A stretch of 64,000 nt of DNA from Tepidiformaceae bacterium (GTDB lineage: Bacteria; Chloroflexota; Dehalococcoidia; Tepidiformales; Tepidiformaceae): NCBI GenBank assembly GCA_958295975.1, contig OY282446.1, positions 2,333,289 to 2,397,288 on the forward strand, in the 5' to 3' direction. Under the pieces are notes generated by a model. The model did no database searches, was not told the origin of the DNA, and worked only from the letters and a program-made list of their open reading frames with translations. This document shows, one piece after another, positions 48,691 to 58,253 of this stretch. Position 1 is the stretch's first letter; the number at the start of each line of letters is the position of its first letter. A program made the translations under genes and the position numbers.

Positions 48691-49458
48691 TCAGGCTTCG
48701 GGCGGCAGCGCGTCGAGGAAGGCGCGCACGGCTTCGTTGAAGGCGGCGGGCTGGTCGAGGTTCACGCCGTGGCCCGCGTCGGGGATGACGACGCTGGTCG
48801 CGCCCGGGATCTGCGCGCCCATGTAGCCGTGGGCGGCGATGAAATTGGCGTCGTCCGCGCCCACCAGGTTGAGCGTGGGCACGGCGATGGCGGGCAGCGA
48901 CTGGATGACCCACGCGTCGCGCTGCGTGAGCATCCCGCGCGCGGCTCTGGCCAGGCCCTCCGCCGAGCGGTGGCCCGCGTCCCGCACCTCCGGCGAATTG
49001 CCCAGCGCCTCCAGCCCGCGCGACTCGAACGCCTCCGCGCGGGCGAGGGCGAAGCGGTTCCAGCCCTCCCGCGCCTCCACGTTGTTGTAGCCGGGCCCCG
49101 TGTCGAACAGCATCAGCGCGCGCGTGCGCTCCGGATGGCGCAGGTGGAAGGCGAGCGACATGTAGCCGCCCAGCGAGAGCCCGCCCACGACCGCGCGCTC
49201 CTCCCCGCAGGCGTCGAGCACGGCGGCCATGTCGGCCACGGTCTCCGCCTCGGAGTAGGCCGCGGCGTCGGCGGGGCCGTCCGTACCGCCGTGCCCGCGC
49301 ATGTCCCAGGCGATGACGCGGTGGCGGTCCGCGAACGCCTCCAGCTGCCCGCGCCACATGCGCGCGCTGGCGGCGAAGCCGTGCGTGAGCAGGATGGCCG
49401 GGCCCGCGCCCGCCGTCTCGTAGTGCAGGGTCGCGCCGTCGCGCGTCACCATCGCCAT
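48691..49458 (-). CDS. Alpha/beta hydrolase
   Basis: A 255-residue enzyme: LLTHGFAASARMWRGQL, the nucleophile in VVGGLSLGGYMSLAFH, the Asp in LVGADDANFI and the His in PDAGHGVNLDQP. It resembles 3-oxoadipate enol-lactonase and related esterases, without proof of substrate. ATG 49458 is preferred. It shares a two-base gap with the convergent ThDP gene and follows ybeY on the same strand by 30 bases. Confidence 0.88.
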   Translation of the reverse strand: MAMVTRDGATLHYETAGAGPAILLTHGFAASARMWRGQLEAFADRHRVIAWDMRGHGGTDGPADAAAYSEAETVADMAAVLDACGEERAVVGGLSLGGYMSLAFHLRHPERTRALMLFDTGPGYNNVEAREGWNRFALARAEAFESRGLEALGNSPEVRDAGHRSAEGLARAARGMLTQRDAWVIQSLPAIAVPTLNLVGADDANFIAAHGYMGAQIPGATSVVIPDAGHGVNLDQPAAFNEAVRAFLDALPPEA

Positions 49459-49488
49459 CGTTCGCCTCCCGCGGGTCTCGCGCCCAGT

Positions 49489-49968
49489 CTACGCGCCCGT
49501 CGCGCCCGTTTCCGCGTGACCCGTTATGTCGCCCAGGTACGATTCCTCGCGCGCTCTCATGCGCGCCGCCGCCTCCCCGCCCCCCTCGTGCTCGTAGCCG
49601 CACAGGTGGAGGATGCCGTGCACGAGCAGGTGCGCCAGCTCCTCGTCGAGCGAGTGCCCCAGTTCGGCGGCCTGCCGCTCGGCCACGTGCGCGCCGATGG
49701 CGATGTCGCCGAGGCTGGCCGGTTCCCCGGGCAGCGCCTCCGCCTCCGGGAAGGCGAGCACGTCCGTGGGCGCGTCGATGCCGAGGAAGCGCAGGTTCAG
49801 CTCGCGCATGGTCTCGTCGTCCGCCACGAACACGGTGAGCAGGGCGTCGGCGGACGCGCCCTCGCCTGCGAGCACGCGCGCCGCCAGCATCGCGAGGGCG
49901 TGGTCGTCGACGGCGTCTTCCGCGTCGTCGTGGACGATGAAGGCGATGGGGCGGAACGGGGCGGGCAC
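49489..49968 (-). CDS. ybeY: Endoribonuclease YbeY
   Basis: A 159-residue zinc-dependent RNase for 16S rRNA 3'-end maturation and ribosome quality control. The metal site is HLLVHGILHLCGYEHE (three His). The usual FLGIDAPTDVLAFP segment precedes it and LGDIAIGAHVAERQA follows strand 4. The start GTG 49968 immediately follows the nuoN stop, so it is read as the last gene of the nuo operon, an unusual neighbour. Confidence 0.94.
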   Translation of the reverse strand: MPAPFRPIAFIVHDDAEDAVDDHALAMLAARVLAGEGASADALLTVFVADDETMRELNLRFLGIDAPTDVLAFPEAEALPGEPASLGDIAIGAHVAERQAAELGHSLDEELAHLLVHGILHLCGYEHEGGGEAAARMRAREESYLGDITGHAETGATGA

Positions 49969-51429
49969 CTAGCCCCCGGCGAAGACGGCGGCGGCCTCGC
50001 GGGCGGCGGCCACCAGCGGCATGGGCACGATGCCGAAGACGAGCACGCCCAGCGTGGCCACGCCCAGCGCCAGCGCCACCGTGGGCGCGACCGGCAACCG
50101 CCGCTCGTCCTCCGCCTCGCCCAGGAACATGCGCCGCACGACCGCGAGGTAGTAGTAGGCGGAGACGACGGAGTTGAGCACGCCCACGATCACGAGCCAC
50201 ACGAGGTCCGCGCGCACGCCCGCGTTGAACACGTAGAGCTTGGCCCAGAAGCCCGCCGTGGGGGGGATGCCCGCCAGCGAGACGAGGCAGAAGGCCAGGG
50301 CCAGGGCGAGCAGCGGCGCGCGCCGCCAGAGGCCCGCGTAGCTGGCGATCTCGTCGCTGCCCGTGCGCCGCGAGATGGCGATGACGGCGATGAAGGCCCC
50401 GAGGTTGGTGAAGGCGTAGGCGGCCACGAACAGCAGCACGCCGCTCGCCCCCGCCACGAAGCGCTCCCCCGCCACGGCCACCGCCGCGAGCCCGATCATG
50501 AAGTTGCCCGCCTGCGCGATGGAGGAGTAGCCCAGCATCCGCTTGATGTCCCGCTGGACGAGCGCGAGCACGTTCCCCAGCGTCATCGAGACGGCGGCCA
50601 CGACGGCGAAGATCATGGCCCAGTCGTCGCTCAGGAACTCCTCGCCCAGCCCCTCGAAGAAGAGGCGCATGACGACCGCGAAGGCCGCCGCCTTGGAGCC
50701 CACGGAAAGGAAGGCGGCCACCGGCGTGGGCGCGCCCTGGTAGACGTCGGGCACCCACATCTGGAAGGGCACGACCGCCATCTTGAAGCCGAACCCGGCG
50801 ATCAGCAGCACCGACGCCGCCGCCAGCAGCGAGCGGTTGTCCGCGCCCCGTTCGGCCACGGCGGCGGCGATGTCGGTGAGCAGCGTGGAGCCGCTGAAGC
50901 CGTAGAGCAGGGCCATGCCGTAGAGCAGCAGGGCGGAGGCGATGGCCCCCAGCAGCAGGTACTTCACGCCCGCCTCGCCGGAGCGCCGGTCCTTGCCCCA
51001 GCCCGCCAGCGCGTACTGCGGGATGGAGGAGAGCTCGAGGGCGAGGAAGATCGTGATCAGGTCGCGCGCCCCCGCCAGGAACATCAGCCCCGCCGCCGCC
51101 GTCAGCACCAGCGCGTAGTACTCCGACTGGCGGCGGCCCTCGCGCTCCACCCAGTCGATCGAGGCGATCACCACGATGGCCGTGACGCCCGCGAACACGT
51201 ACTGGAAGAAGACGGAGAAGGCGTCGATGCTGAAGGTTCCCTCGAAGGCCTCGCCGAAATCGCCGCGCACGGCCCACGCGGTCGTCCACGCCGCCGCCCC
51301 GGCGAGGCCCGCCAGCGCGATCCAGGGCAGCGCCGCCCGCCGCGGCGGGGCCAGCGCGTCCCAGGCCAGCACCGCCCCCGCCGCCAGCAGCACCGCCAGC
51401 TGGGGACCGACGACGTCCAGCTCCCTCAC
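49969..51429 (-). CDS. nuoN: NADH-quinone oxidoreductase subunit N
   Basis: A 486-residue antiporter-like membrane subunit with about fourteen helices. Key residues are the Glu in LALELSSIPQYALAGW, the Lys in GVKYLLLGAIASALLLYG and Lys in GFGFKMAVVPFQMWVPDVYQ. The VQRDIKRMLGYSSIAQAGN signature is clear. GTG 51429 overlaps the nuoM stop as GTGA. Part of the proton-pumping arm of complex I. Confidence 0.95.
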   Translation of the reverse strand: MRELDVVGPQLAVLLAAGAVLAWDALAPPRRAALPWIALAGLAGAAAWTTAWAVRGDFGEAFEGTFSIDAFSVFFQYVFAGVTAIVVIASIDWVEREGRRQSEYYALVLTAAAGLMFLAGARDLITIFLALELSSIPQYALAGWGKDRRSGEAGVKYLLLGAIASALLLYGMALLYGFSGSTLLTDIAAAVAERGADNRSLLAAASVLLIAGFGFKMAVVPFQMWVPDVYQGAPTPVAAFLSVGSKAAAFAVVMRLFFEGLGEEFLSDDWAMIFAVVAAVSMTLGNVLALVQRDIKRMLGYSSIAQAGNFMIGLAAVAVAGERFVAGASGVLLFVAAYAFTNLGAFIAVIAISRRTGSDEIASYAGLWRRAPLLALALAFCLVSLAGIPPTAGFWAKLYVFNAGVRADLVWLVIVGVLNSVVSAYYYLAVVRRMFLGEAEDERRLPVAPTVALALGVATLGVLVFGIVPMPLVAAAREAAAVFAGG

Positions 51430-52886
51430 GATCCCACCCTCGCGCTGACCGCCCCGATGGCGGGATCGAGCATGTCCATGATCAGGTCGGGGTAGACGCC
51501 CAGCAGGATCACCAGCGCGGCCAGGCCGGCGACGCTGGCGTGCTCCCACCAGTGGCGCTGGTCGCCCGCGCCCGCCCATTCGGGGCGCACCGGCCCGAAG
51601 ACGACGCGCTGCAGCGTCCAGAGGATGTAGCCGGCGGAGAGCACGACGCCGAAGATGGCCATGATCACGGCCCACTCATACGCCTGGAAGGCGCCGAGGA
51701 AGATGGTGACCTCCGCCACGAAGCCCGCCAGCGCGGGCAGGCCCACGCTGGCGAAGCCCGCGAACGCGAGCCCCGCCGCCAGCAGCGGCATCTGCCGCGC
51801 GAGCCCGCCCAGGCGGCTGATCTCGCGCGTGTGCGTGCGCTCGTACATCAGCCCCACGACCACGAACAGCAGCCCCGTGATCAGCCCGTGCGCCAGCATC
51901 TGGTAGGCCGCCCCCACCATGGCCGTCGTGCCCAGCGCCCCGATGCCGAGCAGCACCAGCCCCATGTGGCTCACGGACGAATAGGCGATGAGCCGCTTCA
52001 CGTCCGTCTGGCGGAAGGTGACGAAGGCCCCGTAGAGCACGCTGGCCGCGCCGATGGCCGCGAACCACACGCCGTAGTCCCGCGCCTCCCCCGGCAGGAT
52101 GGTGACGCAGGTGCGGATGATGGCGTAGCCCCCCATCTTCAGGAGCACGCCCGCCAGCATCACGGAGACCGCCGTGGGCGCGTCCCCGTGCGCGTCCGGC
52201 AGCCACGTGTGCAGGGGCACGATGGGCAGCTTCACCGCGAACCCGATGAACAGGAAGAGGAACACCCAGCGCAGCGGCAGCACCGCGCTCTCCACGCCCG
52301 ATTGCCCCAGCACGGCCATGTCGAAGGTGCCCGCGCCGAGGGCCAGCGCGAGGATGGCCACCAGCATGAAGGCCGACCCCGCCACCGTGTAGAGCACGAA
52401 CTTCATGGCGGAGTACTCGCGCCGCCCCGATCCCCACACCGAGATGAGCAGGTACATGGGGAAGAGCTCCAGCTCCCAGAAGAGGAAGAAGAGCAGGAAG
52501 TCCATGGCCGTGAACACGCCCAGCACGGAGGTCGAAAGCACCATCAGGCAGGCGAAATAGGCGCGCTGGCGGTGCTCGATGCTGAAGGAGACGAGCACCG
52601 CCGCCACCGTCAGGAAGGTGGTCAGCACCACCAGCGGCAGGCTCAGCCCGTCCACCGCGAGGAAGTACTGGACCTCGAAGGCGCCCGCGTCGATCCAGCT
52701 GGCGCGGTCGGCGAACTGGAAGCCGCCGCCGTTCTCGAAGCGGAAGAAGAGCGCCAGCGAAAGCCCCAGCGCCGCCAGCGCCCCCGCCAGCGCCACCCAG
52801 CGCGCGTACCGCGCCCGGTCGGCGGGCAGCAGCAGCGCCAGCAGCCCCGCGAAGGCGGGCAGGAAGACGAGCACGGTCAGTTCCAC
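51426..52886 (-). CDS. nuoM: NADH-quinone oxidoreductase subunit M
   Basis: A 486-residue antiporter-like subunit. Proton-channel residues are in FLLFFLFWELELFPMYLLI (Glu), KFVLYTVAGSAFMLVAIL (Lys) and GFAVKLPIVPLHTWLPDAHGDAP. The QTDVKRLIAYSSVSHMGLV segment is the subunit signature. It starts at GTG 52886, 13 bases after the nuoL stop. Confidence 0.96.
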   Translation of the reverse strand: MELTVLVFLPAFAGLLALLLPADRARYARWVALAGALAALGLSLALFFRFENGGGFQFADRASWIDAGAFEVQYFLAVDGLSLPLVVLTTFLTVAAVLVSFSIEHRQRAYFACLMVLSTSVLGVFTAMDFLLFFLFWELELFPMYLLISVWGSGRREYSAMKFVLYTVAGSAFMLVAILALALGAGTFDMAVLGQSGVESAVLPLRWVFLFLFIGFAVKLPIVPLHTWLPDAHGDAPTAVSVMLAGVLLKMGGYAIIRTCVTILPGEARDYGVWFAAIGAASVLYGAFVTFRQTDVKRLIAYSSVSHMGLVLLGIGALGTTAMVGAAYQMLAHGLITGLLFVVVGLMYERTHTREISRLGGLARQMPLLAAGLAFAGFASVGLPALAGFVAEVTIFLGAFQAYEWAVIMAIFGVVLSAGYILWTLQRVVFGPVRPEWAGAGDQRHWWEHASVAGLAALVILLGVYPDLIMDMLDPAIGAVSARVGS

Positions 52887-52899
52887 GCGCGCCCTCCCC

Positions 52900-54825
52900 C
52901 TACGATCCCGTGGCCAGCACGATGATGGCGGCGACGACCGCGCCCGCGGCGAGGGCCGCCCCGTAGAGCTGCACCTGCCCCGTCTGCGCGTGGCGCAGGA
53001 CGCGGCCCGACTGCATCCCCAGCCAGCCCGCGCCGTTCACGGCCCCGTCCACGGCGAAGGCGTCGAACGCCGCCACCAGCCGGTTCCAGCCGCGCTGGAA
53101 GAGGCCCGCGGCGAAGGCCCGCTCGTACAGGTCGTCGAGGAAGAACTTGCGCTCCAGCAGCAGGGCCAGCGGGTAGGCCGTGCGCCGGATTTCGGCGGAA
53201 TCGACCAGCCGCCGCTGGTAGATGGCCCACGCCGCCGCGATCCCGGCCACGGCGATGAGCGACGAGGCGATGGCGATGCCGTAGCTGAAGGCGGGCGCGT
53301 GGTGGAGCGCGTCGGCGGGCACGGCGCCCTCCACGAAGTGCTGGAACTCGCGTCCCCAGGCCCACCAGCCCGCCGCCACGGCCCCCGCCGCCAGCGCCAG
53401 CAGCGGCCACGTCATCACGCGCCCCGATTCGTGCGGATGGGCGGGATCGCCGTGGAAATGCGAGTCCTCGTCCGACGGGTCCACCGGCTCGCCGCCCTTG
53501 TACGTCCCGAAGAAGGTCATGAACACGGCGCGGAACATGTAGAGCGCGGTGGCGAAGGCGGCGACGGCGGCGATGGCGTAGAGGGCGCGGTTCTGGTGCC
53601 ACGCCTCCAGCAGGATTTCGTCCTTCGACCAGAAGCCCGCCAGCGGAAAGACCCCGGCCAGGCTGAGCGTGCCGATGAGGAAGGTCCAGAAGGTGAGCGG
53701 CATGACCGTGCGCAGGCCGCCCATGCGGCGCATGTCGAAGGTGTTGGTGGCGTGGTTCACGGAGCCGCTGCCGAGGAAGAGCAGGGCCTTGAAGAAGGCG
53801 TGCGTGAAGAGGTGGAAGACGGCCACGGCGTAGCCGAAGACGCCCAGCGCCAGCATCATGTAGCCCAGCTGGCTGATGGTGGAGTAGGCGAGCACGCGTT
53901 TCAGGTCCGTCTGCACCAGCGCCAGCGCCGCCCCCACGGCCACCGTGGCCGCGCCGATCCAGGCCACCGTCTCGCGCGCGTCCGGCGACGCCTCCAGCAC
54001 GGGGAAGAAGCGCGCCATGAGGTAGACCCCGGCGGCCACCATGGTGGCCGCGTGGATGAGCGCGGAGACGGGCGTGGGGCCCTCCATCGCGTCCGGCAGC
54101 CACACGTGCAGGGGGAACTGCGCGCTCTTGCCCACCGCCCCCGCGAACAGCCCCAGCCCGAACAGCGTCAGCGTCGTCCCCGAAAGCGCCCCCGTCAGCA
54201 CCAGCTCGTGGATTTCGTCGATGGCCAGCGTGCCCCCCCGCGTCCAGATGAGGAGCATCGCCGCCAGCAGCCCCAGGTCCCCGATGCGCGTCACGATGAA
54301 CGCCTTCTTGGCGGCGGCGGCGGCGCTCGGCTTGTGGAACCAGAAGCCGATGAGCAGGTAGCTGGAAAGCCCCACCAGCTCCCAGAACACGAAGAGCATG
54401 AGGAGGTTGTCGGCCAGCACCAGCCCCAGCATGGCCGTGATGAAGAGGCTCATCCAGGCGTAGTAGCGTCCGTAGCCGGGGTCGCGCTCCATGTAGCCCT
54501 GCGAGTAGACCTGCACCAGCAGGGCCACGCTCGTGACCACCACCAGCATCACCGCCGTGAGGCCGTCCAGGCGCACGCCCAGGCTCAGCTGCAGCGGCCC
54601 CGCGTGGAACCAGTCGTGCGTATGGGTGGCCGCGCGGCCGTCCGCGCCGAGCGTGTCCACGAGCGCGACCAGGGCCAGCGCGAAGGAGGCCGTGATGGCG
54701 GCGATGCTCAGCCAGCCCGCCAGCTTCGGCAGCTTGCGAAGGTACAGCGCGATGGCCGTGAAGGCCGCCAGCGGGCAGAGGATGATGGCCCAGAGCACCG
54801 CCTCGCTGACGCCGGGGACGTCCAT
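52900..54825 (-). CDS. nuoL: NADH-quinone oxidoreductase subunit L
   Basis: A 641-residue antiporter-like subunit with the long lateral helix at its C-terminus. YYAWMSLFITAMLGLVLADN, FVFWELVGLSSYLLIGFW (Glu), AFIVTRIGDLG, AGAVGKSAQFPLHVWLPDAM (Lys) and VQTDLKRVLAYSTISQLGYM are present. A His-rich loop (DEDSHFHGDPAHPHESG) lies near residue 470. ATG 54825 is two bases past the stop of the small upstream gene. Confidence 0.96.
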   Translation of the reverse strand: MDVPGVSEAVLWAIILCPLAAFTAIALYLRKLPKLAGWLSIAAITASFALALVALVDTLGADGRAATHTHDWFHAGPLQLSLGVRLDGLTAVMLVVVTSVALLVQVYSQGYMERDPGYGRYYAWMSLFITAMLGLVLADNLLMLFVFWELVGLSSYLLIGFWFHKPSAAAAAKKAFIVTRIGDLGLLAAMLLIWTRGGTLAIDEIHELVLTGALSGTTLTLFGLGLFAGAVGKSAQFPLHVWLPDAMEGPTPVSALIHAATMVAAGVYLMARFFPVLEASPDARETVAWIGAATVAVGAALALVQTDLKRVLAYSTISQLGYMMLALGVFGYAVAVFHLFTHAFFKALLFLGSGSVNHATNTFDMRRMGGLRTVMPLTFWTFLIGTLSLAGVFPLAGFWSKDEILLEAWHQNRALYAIAAVAAFATALYMFRAVFMTFFGTYKGGEPVDPSDEDSHFHGDPAHPHESGRVMTWPLLALAAGAVAAGWWAWGREFQHFVEGAVPADALHHAPAFSYGIAIASSLIAVAGIAAAWAIYQRRLVDSAEIRRTAYPLALLLERKFFLDDLYERAFAAGLFQRGWNRLVAAFDAFAVDGAVNGAGWLGMQSGRVLRHAQTGQVQLYGAALAAGAVVAAIIVLATGS

Positions 54826-54827
54826 GC

Positions 54828-55025
54828 CTAGATCTTCCTCAGGATTTCGCGCGCCACGTGGGCCTTGCCCGTGGGCACGTAGATGGCGCGCTCGTCGCGC
54901 ATGGAGGCGTCCCCGCCGCGCCCCACGGGGGGGATGACGACGACGCGCAGGCCCTCCGCGGCGAACAGCTCGCGCCACGTCTCCGCCACGTACCCGTTCG
55001 CCACGCTCATGAATTCGACCCACAT
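54828..55025 (-). CDS. Small DUF2007-like protein inside the nuo operon
   Basis: A 65-residue protein starting MWVEFMSVANGYVAETWREL, then LRVVVIPPVGRG and AIYVPTGKAHVAREILRKI. The strand-helix-strand plan, in which the helix is EAEiikslLeaeGI-like in relatives, matches the DUF2007 family of unknown function. It lies between nuoK and nuoL with two- and four-base gaps, so it is cotranscribed. It has no membrane helix. It could be an assembly or regulatory factor. An ORF this short is supported by its conserved-looking pattern and spacing. Confidence 0.68.
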   Translation of the reverse strand: MWVEFMSVANGYVAETWRELFAAEGLRVVVIPPVGRGGDASMRDERAIYVPTGKAHVAREILRKI

Positions 55026-55029
55026 GGCG

Positions 55030-55344
55030 CTACAGCTTCAGGAGGTCGAGCTGGTCGACCTCGACGGTCTGGCGGCTGCGGTAGACGGACACGGCGAGCG
55101 CCAGCGCGACCGCCGCCTCCGCCGCGGCCACGGTGATGACGAAGGCCGTGAAGGCGTGTCCGGCGACGGCCCCGCCGCCGCTCCCGAAGCGCGAGAACGC
55201 GATCAGCGTCAGGTTCACCGCGTTCAGCATCAGCTCGATGCCCATCAACATGCCCACGGCGTTGCGCTTGCTCAGCGCGATCACCAGCCCCAGGCAGAAG
55301 AGCAGGGCCGCGACCGTGAGGAAGTGCTCCAGCGTGAGCGTCAC
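55030..55344 (-). CDS. nuoK: NADH-quinone oxidoreductase subunit K
   Basis: A 104-residue three-helix subunit. The two conserved Glu residues of the proton pathway are in LMGIELMLNAVNLTLIAF and VAAAEAAVALALAVS. GTG 55344 overlaps the nuoJ stop as GTGA. Confidence 0.95.
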   Translation of the reverse strand: MTLTLEHFLTVAALLFCLGLVIALSKRNAVGMLMGIELMLNAVNLTLIAFSRFGSGGGAVAGHAFTAFVITVAAAEAAVALALAVSVYRSRQTVEVDQLDLLKL

Positions 55345-55883
55345 GCCCGCTCCTCCCCGCCGCCGCCCGCGGCCCCGGCGTCGGCGTCCTCCTCCGCCTC
55401 CGGGCGCACGAGCATGATGGCCGCCACGAGCGCCATGGTGAGCAGCACGGAGGCGATCTCGAAGGGCAACACCCAGGTGGAGAGCAGCGCCCGCCCGAGG
55501 TCGGCGGCCCCGATGCCGGGATCGCCCGCCCCCGCGCCCCAGGCGGCGTCGTGGATGACGAACAGGAAGATCGCCGCCAGCGCCACGCCCAGCAGGATGG
55601 CGGGGCCGACCATGGCCGTCTCGGAGTTGTCGCGCAGGGCGCGCGGCGTGAGCGCGATGGCGAAGAGCAGCAGCACGGCGATGGCGCCCACGTAGATCAC
55701 GATCTGGGCGAGGGCGATGAATTCGGCGGAGAGCAGCACGAAGAAGCCGGCCACGCCGATGAAGGCCACGATCAGGAAGAGCACGGCGTGCAGCAGGTTG
55801 CGCGAGGCCATCACGCCCCCGGCCGCCCCCAGCGTGAGGATGGCCAGCGCCCAGAAGGCGATCTGCACGCCCGCGCCCTCCAT
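55341..55883 (-). CDS. nuoJ: NADH-quinone oxidoreductase subunit J
   Basis: A 180-residue five-helix subunit. VMASRNLLHAVLFLIVAFIG, GFFVLLSAEFIALAQIVIYV, GAIAVLLLFAIAL and FEIASVLLTMALVAAIMLV are its typical segments. The end carries an acidic Glu/Asp/Gly tail. ATG 55883 follows the nuoH stop after one base. Confidence 0.94.
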   Translation of the reverse strand: MEGAGVQIAFWALAILTLGAAGGVMASRNLLHAVLFLIVAFIGVAGFFVLLSAEFIALAQIVIYVGAIAVLLLFAIALTPRALRDNSETAMVGPAILLGVALAAIFLFVIHDAAWGAGAGDPGIGAADLGRALLSTWVLPFEIASVLLTMALVAAIMLVRPEAEEDADAGAAGGGGEERA

Positions 55884-55884
55884 C

Positions 55885-57144
55885 CTAGCGGCCCCCCGCG
55901 GCGGGATCGTCGAGGGGCACGTAGCCGCCCGCCTCGCGCGCCAGCCGCGGGCGCGTGGGCATGCGCTCGGGGCGGTAGCCGAGCAGCCGAGCCCAGCCCC
56001 ACACCGCCACCGCGGAGAGCGCAATGTTGACGGCGGCGAAGGCGAAGACGATGCCGTCGCCCAGGTCCGCCTCCGCCCACAGCAGCCGTTCGAGGGCCAC
56101 GAGGAAGAGGTTGAAGACGGCCAGCGGCAGCAGGAACTTCCAGGCGAACCCCATCAGCTGGTCCACGCGCAGGCGCGGCAGCGTGCCCCGCGTCCAGATG
56201 AAGACGAAGTAGAAGAGGTGCGTCTTGGCCACGAAGATGAGCCAGGGCGGCACCCACTGCTCCAGCCCCCACATGGACCAGCCGCCGAGGAAGACGGTGG
56301 CGGCGAAGGCCGAGGCCGCCAGCGCGTAGCCGATGTCCATGCCGTAGAAGAGGCCCCACTTCATGCCGCTGTACTCGGTCAGGTAGCCCGCCACGATCTC
56401 CGATTCGGCCTCGGCGATGTCCGTGGGCGTGCGGTTCAGCTCCGCGCTCACGCAGATGAAGTAGACCGCGAAGGCCAGCGGCATCATGAACACCAGCCAC
56501 AGGTTCACCTCCGCCTGGAAGAGCACGATGCCGGGCAGGCTGAGGGTGTTGGCGAACACGGCCACGCCCAGCAGCATCAGCACCAGCGGCACCTCGTAGC
56601 TGACGGACATGGCCACGACGCGCATGGCCCCGAAGAGGCTGTACTTGTTGTTCGAGCCCCAGCCCGCCATGAAGGCCGCCAGCACGGGCAGCCCCGACAC
56701 GGCGATGAAGAAGATGAGCCCGGCGGGCAGGTCGGCGAAGACCATGCGCGGCCCGAAGGGGATGACGGCGAAGAGCAGCACCGCGGGCGCGACGAAGAAG
56801 ATGGGCGCCGCCCACATGATGGCGCGGTCCGCGCGCGCGGGCGTGAGCGCCTCCTTCTGCAGCAGCTTGACCGCGTCCGCGAGGGGCTGCAGCAGCCCCA
56901 GCGGCCCCACGCGGTTCGGCCCCTTGCGCGCCTGCATGCGCCCGATGATGCGCCGCTCCCCGTAGACGCCGAGGAACAGCTGCGAGGGCAGCACGAACAC
57001 GAGGAAGAAGGCCACGAAGCCGATCAGCGGGGCCACGAGATAGGCCAGTTCGGACGGCCCCACGCTGTCGATCCCCTCGAGGATGACGCGCGAGAGGTTG
57101 GAGAGATCGCGGAAGTCGTACCAGTGGTCGGTCGCGGTGGGCAT
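55885..57144 (-). CDS. nuoH: NADH-quinone oxidoreductase subunit H
   Basis: A 419-residue subunit that forms the quinone chamber with NuoD and NuoB. It has YGERRIIGRMQARKGPNRVG, ELNRTPTDIAEAESEIVAGY and EYSGMKWGLFYGMDIGY, with eight predicted helices. The C-terminal 35 residues are a polar extension. Start ATG 57144 overlaps the nuoD stop as ATGA. Confidence 0.96.
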   Translation of the reverse strand: MPTATDHWYDFRDLSNLSRVILEGIDSVGPSELAYLVAPLIGFVAFFLVFVLPSQLFLGVYGERRIIGRMQARKGPNRVGPLGLLQPLADAVKLLQKEALTPARADRAIMWAAPIFFVAPAVLLFAVIPFGPRMVFADLPAGLIFFIAVSGLPVLAAFMAGWGSNNKYSLFGAMRVVAMSVSYEVPLVLMLLGVAVFANTLSLPGIVLFQAEVNLWLVFMMPLAFAVYFICVSAELNRTPTDIAEAESEIVAGYLTEYSGMKWGLFYGMDIGYALAASAFAATVFLGGWSMWGLEQWVPPWLIFVAKTHLFYFVFIWTRGTLPRLRVDQLMGFAWKFLLPLAVFNLFLVALERLLWAEADLGDGIVFAFAAVNIALSAVAVWGWARLLGYRPERMPTRPRLAREAGGYVPLDDPAAGGR

Positions 57145-58253
57145 CAGCGGTCGATCTCGCCGACGACGATGTCGATGGAGCCGAGGGCCACGATGGCGTC
57201 CGCGATGGAGCCGCCCACCGTCATCTCGCGCAGCACGCTCAGGTTGATCAGCGAGGGCGGGCGGATGTGGAAGCGGTAGGGCGAGGGCCCCTCGTCGCTC
57301 ACCAGGTAGTAGCCCAGCTCCCCGCGCGGGCTCTCGATGCGCGCGTAGGCCTCCCCCGCGGGCGGGCGCAGCGCCAGCGGCACCTCCGTGCTGTGCGGCC
57401 CGCCGGGCAGCCCGTCCAGCGCCTGCTCGACGATGCGGAGGCTCTGGCGCATCTCCTCCAGCCGCACGATGAAGCGGTCGTAGGCGTCCCCGCGGTAGCC
57501 GATGGGGATGTCGAACTCGTACTGCTCGTAGCCGCAGTAGGGGTCGGCCTTGCGGATGTCCCAGGCGACGCCGCTGCCGCGCAGCATGGGCCCGCTGAGG
57601 GAGGCGTTGATGGCCAGCTCGTGGGGGACGACGGCCACGTCGCGCGCCCGCGCCAGGAAGATCTCGTTCCCCGACAGCAGCCCCTCGCCGTCCGCGATGG
57701 TCTGGCGCATGGGCGCGATGAATTCGCGCACGCGCTCCTCGAAGCCCGGGGGCAGGTCGAAGGCCACGCCGCCGATGCGCATGTAGTTGCAGGTGAGGCG
57801 CGCGCCGCTGGTCATCTCGAAGATGTCGAGGATCTTCTCGCGCTCGCGCATGAACCACATGATCGGCGTCTGCCAGGCGCCGGTGTCGTTGGCGAAGGCG
57901 CCCGCGCCCATGCAGTGGCTGGCCAGGCGCTGCAGCTCGGCCATGATCACGCGGATGGCCTGCCCCCGCGGCGGCGTCTCGATGCCCGCCAGCTTCTCCA
58001 CCGCCAGGCAGTAGCCCAGGTTGTTGGACATGCTGCTCAGGTAGTCCGTGCGGTCCGTGAAGGGGATGTTCTGCGTGTAGGTGCGCTCCTCCGCCAGCTT
58101 CTCCATGGAGCGGTGCAGGTAGCCGATGACCATCTCCGCGTCGACCACGCGCTCGCCGTCCACCGTCGCCTTCACGCGGAACACGCCGTGCGTGGACGGG
58201 TGCTGCGGGCCGATGTTCATGACGAACGGCTCGGACTGGACGACGTCGTTCAC
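57144..58253 (-). CDS. nuoD: NADH-quinone oxidoreductase subunit D
   Basis: A 369-residue peripheral-arm subunit related to [NiFe]-hydrogenase large subunits. MNIGPQHPSTHGVFRVKAT carries the quinone-site His. GYLHRSMEKLAEERTYTQNI and ESPRGELGYYLVSDEG are family signatures, ending DIVVGEIDR. GTG 58253 overlaps the nuoC stop as GTGA. Confidence 0.97.
   Translation of the reverse strand: MNDVVQSEPFVMNIGPQHPSTHGVFRVKATVDGERVVDAEMVIGYLHRSMEKLAEERTYTQNIPFTDRTDYLSSMSNNLGYCLAVEKLAGIETPPRGQAIRVIMAELQRLASHCMGAGAFANDTGAWQTPIMWFMREREKILDIFEMTSGARLTCNYMRIGGVAFDLPPGFEERVREFIAPMRQTIADGEGLLSGNEIFLARARDVAVVPHELAINASLSGPMLRGSGVAWDIRKADPYCGYEQYEFDIPIGYRGDAYDRFIVRLEEMRQSLRIVEQALDGLPGGPHSTEVPLALRPPAGEAYARIESPRGELGYYLVSDEGPSPYRFHIRPPSLINLSVLREMTVGGSIADAIVALGSIDIVVGEIDR

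Noticed and set aside
45998-51495. Two open frames above 1600 codons, one on each strand, spanning yaaA, the ThDP gene, ybeY and nuoN
   Set aside because: Both are shadows. Only the short C-terminal 49-residue end of the minus frame (45998-46147) looks like a gene of its own.
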